In this document: positions 55,549 to 64,000 of the stretch, in pieces
Position numbering within the stretch: the stretch's first letter is position 1
Layout of the letters: every line of letters starts with the position of its first letter
NCBI GenBank assembly: GCA_039566865.1
Contig: CM076943.1
Location: forward strand, 48,386,124-48,450,123
Direction of reading: 5' to 3'
Source of the DNA: Aurelia coerulea
Taxonomy: Eukaryota > Cnidaria > Scyphozoa > Semaeostomeae > Ulmaridae
Length of the DNA: 64,000 nucleotides
Translations under genes and position numbers: made by a program
Notes under the pieces: generated by a model
What the model was told of the DNA's origin: nothing
Databases searched by the model: none
Seen by the model: only the letters and a program-made list of their open reading frames with translations

Positions 55549-56551
55549 GGTATCAAATCTTTAAAACTCATTGTGTAAATGGTTACTTTAAGGGAAGAAA
55601 CTTTCGCGAGAAGAAGCTTTCGCGAGATGGAAAAAGAATTGAAATTTTGGAATTAACTTTCGCGAGTCGGCCAAAATGGCAAATTTCACGGGAAGAAAAT
55701 TGCGCGAATTAGGTTTCTTGTCAAATTGTGCAACGTATCCGAATCTTCCATATCTATGCTTGTTAGTACCAGAGGTTGAAAGGGTTGTTGTTAACACAAG
55801 ATCGCATAGAATAATCAGAAGAGAAATATCAATATTTGGTAGCATAAACATTTGATTCTATACTTCAGGAAATTTCGCGGGAATAAACTTTCGTGAATTT
55901 TACATTTAGGACATTTTACGGAATTAGCTTTTTCAAATTTCGGCCAATAACGCGAAAAACGTGAACTTTTTTCCGACCTTTAGATTAAATGACTTGAAAA
56001 GAATTATTGCTGTTTTACTGTGTTACTACTGTCGCGATTTCGGATATCGTAATGATTTTGTTACTTACATTTATTTTGTATATTTCAACTATTTTTAGGC
56101 TGCAACGTCATCAAATTGCTAAATCGTAACACAGAAAAGCGACAGATTTACGGCCATATTAAGGAACTTCATGAATTATGATTTTGTTGACATTCTACCA
56201 GTTTTCTCAAATTTGGTTTGGAAGTTACGATGGGTTACGTTTGTTCGAAGGTTGCGGGAATTATGGATTATGAAGGGCCCTTTGAAAATCAGGATTTACT
56301 GAATAGTTACCCTCTTTAAGTATGTGAAACCAATCAATAAATCAGTCAATCAATCAATCAGGCAGGCAGTCAATCAATCAATCAATCAATCAATTAACTC
56401 TTTTTATGGAAAGAAAACCTCATAAATTATCGAAATTTTCGAAAACCTCATGGGGAAATTACAGTGGAACATCTGCAGCGTCTTTCAAGTCATTCGATCC
56501 AAAGAAATATGTAATTGCCTTTTTTTGATGTTTTTAAAGATTTGATGCCTG
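55549..56551. mobile_element. Degenerate H6, interrupted, in the probable 3' UTR
   Basis: TAGGTATCAAATCTTTAAAA begins it and AAAGATTTGATGCC ends it. The middle resumes H-like sequence at 55976 (CCGACCTTTAGATTAAATGA). Sequence 55590-55970 is an insertion dense in TTTCGCG/CGCGAA words. A TCAA microsatellite lies at 56330-56395. Confidence 0.55.
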
Positions 56552-56587
56552 TACTGCATTGAAGGTATCATGTATGGCATCAAAGTA

Positions 56588-57245
56588 TGAACAGACCTTT
56601 TTACTCCTTAAAAAAGAGGCTTGGATCGAGCGTCCAAATCTGGTAAAGTTTGGGAAGGAAAACGAAAGAACGACCCCCGTTATCAGTGGATGCACTGCTA
56701 GCTGTGGTATAAAGTTGCTTCGGATCTCACAGCTTTCCAGAGAGTTTGTTATCGACTACCTTGTGCAAAGTGAGTTAGCCATGGTTTAGTTTACACACAA
56801 GCAAGTCTTATTGGTATTTTTGCTTTGTTTCTCGTTATTTTCATTCATTTTTAGCTGACTTTTCTTTCATTTGAATAAAGATGGTTGAAACGCAAACTTC
56901 GATTTGCTAAGTCACAAAATGAAACCCTTGTAATGCTCGCACTGCTACGTAATTGTTACACAGCAAAATCAGCCAACGACAAATGAAAATAATGAGAAAC
57001 AAGGCCAGAAGGCAAATAAAGCTCACTAGTGTATTTAAACTGGACCAGTCGTAAGTCAATTCGAGCAAAGTTATCGTTGCTTAACTCTCTGAAAAGTGTT
57101 CTGAGATCCGAAGGAACTTCTTGCCGCAGCTAGCAGGTATCTATCAAAAACGGAGGTCGTGTTTTCATTTCTTTTGACAAAATTTACCAGATTTGGACGC
57201 TCGATCCAAACCGCTTTTTTAAGAAGTACGAAGGTCTATTGAGGC
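56588..57245. mobile_element. Foldback element V downstream of the gene
   Basis: CAGACCTTTTTACTCCTTAA, GGATCGAGCGTCCAAATCTG and TTGCTTCGGATCTCA mirror TGAGATCCGAAGGAACTTCT, CAGATTTGGACGCTCGATCC and AGAAGTACGAAGGTCT. An inner mirrored pair (TTTCTCGTTATTTTCATTCA / AATGAAAATAATGAGAAAC) completes a long imperfect palindrome. Confidence 0.7.
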
Positions 57246-58060
57246 ATCATTATCAACGTTTTGTTATCGTAACCTCAACTTAACATGGACATGTCCCTTA
57301 AAGGTCTTTTGTTCAGTTTTAAGCTAATCATGCGTGTAATTTGACCCAAAAATAATTAGACCGTAGGTCTTTTTGAACAACAGATAGTGAATTTATTATC
57401 ATTATTGCCTTACTGTTGATTTTATGTGTATTTTTATTCTAATATATTCAATAGCATGTTTGATTAAATCACTTAACCCCAGTCAAAGGTTGTCCATTCA
57501 AAATTTCCCATATGAACACTCCAGCACGCCTGCCGAGACGAAAAGGTCTCTACTGCGCATGTGTGGGCATGCAGAACAATCCCACAAACGATGTCACGTG
57601 ACCAATTCCTGCCCAGTAGGCGGATTTTGCCATATGAACAGAATGCGAAATCAGCTCACTTACTGGGCCAGCCCGGTAGGCGGGCTGTCTCGCCTCCATA
57701 TTAAGATGTCCCAAGTGGATTTTTAAATGTTAATTTTTGGTGGCTTGGGCGAAGCCACCAAACAAACTGCAGAAAACAATAGACACGTGCCTAAGATAGT
57801 GGTGTTTGCAGATATGTTTACAATTTGGGGATGGGAGCCCATAAATATATTCTCTCATGGCAACATTTAAAGCCGATTCTTTTCTAGTAAAAACGAAAAC
57901 GTCCTTTGAATATTTTTATCACCAATCATCCATTTTGCACTCTAGAAATCTCCTTGGTGGCTTAAGCATTTTAATACTCATAGTTGAGATCTTACTGTTT
58001 CTTAATATTTCCAAGATGTCTTCGTGATTTGATTTTAGTGATGTTGAAAAGCTTTGAACA
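57246..58060. other. Downstream region with a GGTGGCTT palindrome
   Basis: TTGGTGGCTTGGGCGAAGCC then ACCAA (about 57740-57764) is a perfect short hairpin. A related TTGGTGGCTTAAGC lies near 57953 and may bound a small element. The segment 57475-57720 has GGCGGGC / CCCAGTAGGCGG words. No gene supported. Confidence 0.4.
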
Positions 58061-58063
58061 GTG

Positions 58064-58613
58064 TATGGGACGACTCAAAAAAGCGTGCCTTGTCCCTCCC
58101 CTCTGTATGAAGAATTATCAGAGAAAACGTACTGTGCTATGAGATTGAAGTCTCTAATAGCTGAAGAGTCAAGTAATTTTATTTTAGTTTCTATGATTTT
58201 TGGAATGGTAGTCTCTTTCAATATTTGTAGATTACGGAATCGTTACTGGAGAACAGCTGGGAAAAGGCCCAAAACTCATGATCAAAGCCGTTTTTAGTGA
58301 AAAGAAAAACAAGTTGTCAGTTTCAGTGAATAGGATATGGGACGTCAGTTTCAGGTTATCGTATACTAATCCTCAAAAGAAATTCAAATATTTTTTCTCA
58401 AAGATTTGGTCATGCATTTTGGTCCATTTTCCACTGTTCTACAAGAGCGATTTTTTAAGCTGTCAAATTTACCAAGAGACAATCGTTTTGAAATCACCAA
58501 AAATATCAAAAGTACTTTATTCCTTTACCTTTAAAAAATCAATTTGTATGATCACAGGGCAAGTAATTTTTACTGCAATGATTTTCAAAGATGGGGATAT
58601 TTTTTGAGTCACT
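58064..58613. mobile_element. Possible decayed CCGGGTG-type foldback
   Basis: GGGACGACTCAAAAAAGCGT near 58068 and TTTTTTGAGTCACTCTGTAT near 58599 are approximate inverted ends like those of D. The interior mirror is weak. Confidence 0.35.
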
Positions 58614-59317
58614 CTGTATTCATGTAAGTTTCTAATTTAGATCAGTTTTCCATAAACTATTGTTGATTTGTTTCAAAACCAGTCTCGCTGTATGTATGTA
58701 TGATATCAGTATGATATCAATCTGCATCAAGCAGCGGAGGTAACAAGAAGGAAGAATTGCTTCCTACCCCCTCCCACCTTCCACCACACCTTTGTAGAAG
58801 CACTGAATAGGTTGATAGCTTTTGGCATATTGTTCCCATACCCGAGCAGTTCGCGTGCTGCTATAAAAAATTTTCATTTCAAACTATTACCAGATATTAG
58901 CTCCGTTTTACAGAACTGTCTTAAAGTCTGTTTCTAGTCATGGAAAATACTTCAGTTTTTTCATATGCGGATTTTTTCAGATGACATCTAATTTGCGACG
59001 GACTTTAGTTCACGGGTGTCAAAATTCAACAAGACGGCATTTTAATGCCGATGCTGAGAAAACACCAAGTTTACAGGTGTATTTGATGGTGATCGAGATC
59101 GAGGACTTTCAAGGTCTGGAATCAGGAGATAATTTGATTTTCAGAGTGTCTAATATTTTATCATGCCCGCAAAGGACTATGGGTGACCGTGGCTCTTTAA
59201 TGGTGCTAATAAGATGGCAGAGGGGGCAGAGTAGAGGAATAGGTTCTGGCTATTATTACTGTTAAGAACATTTTTCATATTTGTGATGTTGCAATGCAAC
59301 TTCAAGCTGTCGATCAA

Positions 59318-59704
59318 TGGCTACGGTCACACTACTGTATTTTCCCGTTGTAATACGAATTGCCTCACTTTCTTGCATTTTGTTTTTGTCGCCAGAAAGC
59401 ACGGCAATATAACAGTACAATGACACCCGGTCACACAGTTATATGATTTACCATGTGACAACTGTGCAAGCCTGCGATTGGTTTATTCTCCAAACTCCAA
59501 AACAGCGCTGAAATATAGCTCGGGACTTTGTTTTGCCCTTTGTTTTTGTATCTGATAGTTTTCTTATGGAATCAGCTCTCAGGACCGAAGCGCTGTAACA
59601 GCATTGAATATGAAACGAAAATGTGGTCACATATCACAGCTTAATTACCCCCATTGTTTTGGAAAGATACAGCGAGGTAAAAACGCATAGTGTGACCGCA
59701 GCCA
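59318..59704. mobile_element. MITE O with TGGCTACGGTCACACTA ends
   Basis: TGGCTACGGTCACACTA at the left and TAGTGTGACCGCAGCCA at the right. A second internal GTCACACAG-type site occurs near 59430. About 387 bp, non-coding. TSD unclear. Confidence 0.6.
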
Positions 59705-59949
59705 ATGTAAAGTGATGTTTTAACAAGTTAGAGACGATCTTCAAGAAAAGTAAAGTAAAGTTAGATTGAAAGATATAGATGATAGAGTTATAAATTCCAA
59801 AGAATAGATGAATTTCTTTCTTGGTATATTTGTTCAGTGGTATATGTTGAAATAACAGCTTGCAATTGTATATGTTGATATGTTACTGAACTATTTCTCC
59901 AATGGGCTGCTCACAATTTCCCAGTGAAATACGTCTGCTCATTTTCCAT

Positions 59950-62015
59950 ATCAATGTCTCATTGGTCAAAGAAAAACATAACGCGTTCTCATTGGTCAAT
60001 GAATACAATGATTAGAGACTTTCCTCATGTCTCATTGGTCAAAGAAAAACATAACGCGTTCTCATTGGTCAATGAATACAATGATTAGAGACTTTCCTAA
60101 TGTCTCATTGGTCAAAGAAAAACATAACGCGTTCTCATTGGTCAATGAATACAATGATGATTAGAGACTTTCCTGCAATGATTAGAGACTTTCCTCGTGT
60201 CTCATTGGTCAAAGAAGAACATAACGCGTCTCATTGGTCATGTCTCATTGGTCAAAGAAAAACATAACGCGTTCTCATTGGTCAATGAATACAATGATTA
60301 GAGACTTTCCTCATGTCTCATTGGTCAAAGAAAAACATAACGCGTTCTCATTGGTCAATGAATACAATGATTAGAGACTTTCCTCATGTCTCATTGGTCA
60401 AAGAAAAACATAACGCGTTCTCATTGGTCAATGAATGCAATGATTAGAGACTTTCCTCGTGTCTCATTGGTCAAAGAAGAACATAACGCGTTCTCATTGG
60501 TCAATGAATACAATGATTAGAGACTCCTAATGTCTCGTTGGTCAAAGAAAAGCACAACGCATTCTCATTGGTCAATGAATGCAATGATTAGAGGCTTTCC
60601 TAATGTCTCATTGGTCAAAGAAGAACATAACGCGTTCTCATTGGTCAATGAATACAATGATTAGAGACTTTCCTCGTGTCTCATTGGTCAAAGAAAAGCA
60701 CAACGCATTCTCATTGGTCAATGAATACAATGATTAGAGCCTTTCCTCGTGTCTCATTGGTCAAAGGAGAACACAACGCATTCTCATTGGTCAATGAATA
60801 CAATGATTAGAGACTTTCCTAATGTCTCATTGGTCAAAGGAAAACACAACGCATTCTCATTGGTCAATGAATACAATGATTAGAGCCTTTCCTCGTGTCT
60901 CATTGGTCAAAGGAGAACACAACGCATTCTCATTGGTCAATGAATACAATGATTAGAGCCTTTCCTCGTGTCTCATTGGTCAAAGAAAGGAGAACACAAC
61001 GCATTCTCATTGGTCAATGAATGCAATGATTAGAGACTTTCCTTACGTCTCATTGGTCAAAGGAAAACACAACGCGTTCTCATTGGTCAATGAATACAGT
61101 GATTAGAGACTTTCCTGATGTCTCATTGGTCAAAGAATAACACAACGCGTTCTCATTGGTCAATGAATACAATGATTAGAGACTTTCCTCGTGTCTCATT
61201 GGTCAAAGAAAAACACAACGCATTCTCATTGGTCAATGAATACAGTGATTTGAGACTTTCCTGATGTCTCATTGGTAAAAGAAAAACACAACGCGTTCTC
61301 ATCGGTCAATGAATACATAGCCTGCGCGCAGACCCAATATTCCGAAGAAGGAAGGGTCTGCGCAACAACGACCAAAAGCTTGCTACACAGTTCAAATCCC
61401 TTTAGGCCATTCATTGTTTTCTCTTATGACTATGATAATAGCGAACGACATGTTTTTCAACACGCTAAACAACACATCGTTAACAATCACACCTTTTCCA
61501 GTCCTCTTGGGGTCCTTTTACGAATATACAATTAAACGTTCAAAACAAAAGCCACAATGCAATCCAAAACATAAAAGTGACGAGAACAAACAACACAATA
61601 CACGACTGACCACAAATGTGTGACAGCATATTGTGGCAGCAACAAAATGACATGCATGAATTAATCAACTCATGATTGCATAAATTATTTTCCCTGAAAC
61701 CCAGAATTGTGCGGTAGCAAGCTTTTGGTCGTTGTTGCGCAGACCCTTTCTTCTTCAGAATATTGGGTCTGCACGCAGGCTATGAATACAGTGATTAGAG
61801 ACTTTCCTAATATCTTATTGGTCAAAGAAAAACGTAACGCGTTTTCATTGGTCAATTAATACATTGATTAGAGACTTTCCCAGTCTTATTGGTCAAAGAA
61901 GAACACAACGCATTCTCATTGGTCAATGAATACAATGATTAGAGACTTTCCTAATATCTTATTGGTCAAAGATAAACATAACGCAGTCTCATTGGTCAAT
62001 GAATACCATGAGAGT
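59950..62015 (+). repeat. Satellite of about 20 units (~73 bp) with paired CCAAT boxes
   Basis: Unit: TCTCATTGGTCAAAGAAAAA, CATAACGCGTTCTCATTGGT and CAATGAATACAATGATTAGA then GACTTTCCT. Each unit carries two ATTGG (reverse CCAAT) cores about 35 bp apart and usually an ACGCGT or ACGCAT. Unit sequence varies in blocks (AACATAACGCG against AACACAACGCA). It is interrupted by element L at 61318-61782. Confidence 0.92.
61318..61782. mobile_element. hAT-like MITE L inserted in the satellite
   Basis: TAGCCTGCGCGCAGACCC and GGGTCTGCACGCAGGCTA; the arms continue with ACAACGACCAAAAGCTTGCT and its mirror. TGAATACA is duplicated at 61310-61317 and 61783-61790, although this 8-mer also belongs to the satellite unit. 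465 bp, related to R (22856-23306). Confidence 0.82.
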
Positions 62016-62213
62016 CAATGAAAACAATCGCCGCTTGCAATGCTACTGCTCCTTCGATAACAAGGCAATGATATTGGAAACATATTATTTGAAAGGGAAC
62101 ATGTTTGAATATATTTTATGATTTACCTGACTGAAATCGGCCAAACTATCCTGAACTTATAAGGGTTTTCATGGAGAAAATACCTTAAGGAACCCTTAAA
62201 AACAGCATAAAAC

Positions 62214-62493
62214 CGAGGGGCAAATCACTTCTCAAAATAGCGTACGTGATTTTTGTGATTTTAAAATCACACGATTTTTTTCTGTGATTTTTGTGCTTTT
62301 TTGTGATTTTAGTGATTTTTTTGTGATTTTTTCTTGTGATTTTTCTATGATTTTGTGATTTTTGTATGGTGATTTTGTGATTTTTGTGTGGTGATTTTGT
62401 GATTTTTGTATGGTGATTTTGTGATATTTTTTTGTGATTTTTTTTGTGATTTTAAGGAAGGTGTACGAAAAAAAATCAGTGATTTGCCCCTCG
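62214..62493. mobile_element. hAT-like MITE with TGTGATTTT repeats, copy 1
   Basis: CGAGGGGCAAATCAC and GTGATTTGCCCCTCG TIRs. Exact 8-bp duplication CATAAAAC at 62206-62213 and 62494-62501. The interior is a variable TGTGATTTT array. 280 bp. Confidence 0.9.
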
Positions 62494-62599
62494 CATAAAA
62501 CTATGATCAAACTGTCCTAATACCTCTGCCTTACAGCAAGGACCAAAGACCTGCACATGCTTTAGCACTTGTTATTCCTTTGGAATGATTAGTGAAAGC

Positions 62600-62836
62600 C
62601 GAGGGGCAAATCACTGATTTTTTTTCGTACACCTTCCTTAAAATCACAAAAAAAATCACAAACAAAAATCACAAAAATCACAAAAATCACAAAATCACAA
62701 ACAAAAATCACAAAAATCACAAAATCACCATACAAAAATCACAAAATCATAGAAAAATCACAAGAAAAAATCACAAAAAATCACTAAAATCACAAAAAAA
62801 TCACGTACGCTATTTTGAGAAGTGATTTGCCCCTCG
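62600..62836. mobile_element. hAT-like MITE with AAAATCACA repeats, copy 2 (inverted)
   Basis: Same TIRs as copy 1 in the opposite orientation. Its own 8-bp duplication GTGAAAGC lies at 62592-62599 and 62837-62844. 237 bp. The distinct duplication shows an independent insertion. Confidence 0.9.
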
Positions 62837-62972
62837 GTGAAAGCAATCTCTTGCATAATAAATTTGATGTGGTGGCATCGTAACGCAGCAAACATTGTAA
62901 ATGCTTTTTTGCAACACTCAGAAAAAAGGGCAGCTCGTTGCACGATACTTTAAAGCAGGGAGATTAAGTAAC

Positions 62973-63150
62973 TGTGTTGTGGCGCAGTGGTATAAACCTC
63001 TGACTGTGCAGCCAGAACAGTCGGGCGGACGGGTTCGATCCCAAGGAGAGCCCTACCACTTGAGCGTCATGGCAAGGGATTGTGGACTCGATTAGATCTT
63101 CAGCGCTTGGGGCTAAAAACGCAACTTCACCTTCTCCTCTTTTGATTTTA
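62973..63150 (+). mobile_element. tRNA-derived SINE head with consensus A and B boxes
   Basis: TGGCGCAGTGG at 62980-62990 fits the A-box consensus fully, and GTTCGATCC at 63033-63041 fits the B box, 53 nt apart. The acceptor and T stems do not pair well, so I read it as a tRNA-derived SINE rather than a working tRNA. The SINE body and tail after 63050 cannot be delimited. Confidence 0.6.
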
Positions 63151-64000
63151 GCTCGGATTTTAGCAAATAATGGAGACAATGAAGTTGAAGGTCCTCCAGC
63201 GCAGCGGTAGCAGATACGCTTTTGTGACATTCGAGACAAACAGATAACACGCTGCAAGATGCTTTGAAGCAATGAAAGAATTCGATCTTTGAGTGACAGC
63301 ATCCCGCAGTTAGCCAATCAAATTAACGGAAATATCGCACGCGCCACAGTTTGAAACCAATAGGAATGCAGCTTTACGATGGGGTGACCCCTTGAGCCCC
63401 TGCCTCTACCCATAAAGCATGCGCCAATTAGGCTAGGAGCCCCAGGGTGCATCATTTTGAGTTCCATCTGTTGTCTGCCCTCTATTGTCCGCACGAGCCA
63501 CTAAAATAACAGCCCTAATTGAGTCAACAAACAAGACTACGCATTCCTTTGTTTCAAACAATGAGAACAATATACATGCATACATAAGCATAATTAATCC
63601 GGTATAAGAACAAATGGATTTGCAGATTTAAAGGGATTATTCGGCTAATATTGTTAAAAAGCAAGTGAGGGCGTGTTTTTTCATGTGGTTTGTTTATCGT
63701 AAACAAAAAGCAGGCCGTTGAGCTCCGTATTAATTCTTAAAACGATACAAATGAAAAATCGTTTACGTAATTAGACATAGAAATAGGCCATGCATTATTT
63801 ATAGTTGTTTGTTTTACAGAATTAACATGTCTTAAAGTACTTAGTGTGTGCTTGTCAAAATCCTCGTTCCAGGTGCTCTGTTGAGTTTAAACAATTGATT
63901 CGAAGGAGCCCTGTTGTTTATGGAGAATGGTCAATTATCATCTTTCTAAAGTGGGCATGGAAATTCTGACACAGGGGTCAGAGGTGACTTAAAATAACGC
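63151..64000. other. Unassigned right end of the window
   Basis: A 117-codon minus-strand frame (62964-63317) overlaps the SINE and lacks motifs. I see no other gene or repeat end. Confidence 0.45.

Noticed and set aside
58278..58607. 109-codon frame downstream of the gene
   Set aside because: It lies within a probable decayed foldback and has no recognisable domain or splice context.
62232..62825. Two K/I/T-rich frames (92 and 77 codons)
   Set aside because: They translate the TGTGATTTT/AAAATCACA microsatellites inside the two hAT-like MITEs.
62973..63060. Functional tRNA gene
   Set aside because: A and B boxes match, but the acceptor and T stems do not pair and the box spacing is long, so a SINE head is more likely.

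Overview
The window is nuclear DNA of an AT-rich metazoan genome with long introns. Canonical GT-AG introns, 5'-truncated non-LTR retrotransposons, tRNA-derived SINEs and dozens of small foldback DNA transposons point to a marine invertebrate. A cnidarian such as an anthozoan is my best guess, but the sequence does not settle the phylum. There is no bacterial-style gene organisation.

One complete protein-coding gene dominates. I reconstruct 13 coding exons on the + strand from 7917 to 55520 (1272 nt including the stop, 423 residues). All junctions have GT/AG ends and keep the frame. The product is a sphingosine-1-phosphate phosphatase-like enzyme of the PAP2 superfamily (SGPP / plant LPP-delta type). 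It carries all three catalytic motifs: K120-x6-R127-P128, P146-S-H-H149 and S192-R193-x5-H199-x3-D203. A probable first coding exon of a divergent gene lies head-to-head at 7186-7234 on the minus strand. It encodes an acidic N-terminus with an LYG motif, possibly Fip1-like, and the two genes would share a roughly 680-bp promoter interval.

Nearly everything else is repeats. Introns and flanks hold (i) TA-flanked foldback MITE families that share CCGGGTG termini but have unrelated interiors (named A to E here); (ii) TA-flanked 'H' MITEs with GGGCTCAAATC ends in six places; (iii) TTAA-flanked MITEs with short TIRs beginning AG; (iv) hAT-like MITEs with 8-bp target duplications; and (v) one Harbinger-like element with TTA duplications. 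A non-LTR retrotransposon copy (45883-48589) has a 12-bp target duplication, a poly(A) tail, a large endonuclease-to-RT deletion and an intact-looking RT domain. Decayed 3' fragments of the same or related families occur at about 11.8, 24.4, 37.6, 38.4 and 45.4 kb.

Layout: 1-7185 upstream repeats; 7186-7916 divergent promoter; 7917-55520 SGPP-like gene; 55521-64000 downstream repeats, including a roughly 2-kb satellite of ~73-bp CCAAT-box units and two inverted hAT-like MITEs filled with TGTGATTTT repeats. The most unusual structure is a foldback MITE in intron 10. One arm has expanded into 21 units of 96 bp, which opens a spurious 731-codon frame.

All family names come from reading motifs by eye. 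No database search was possible.
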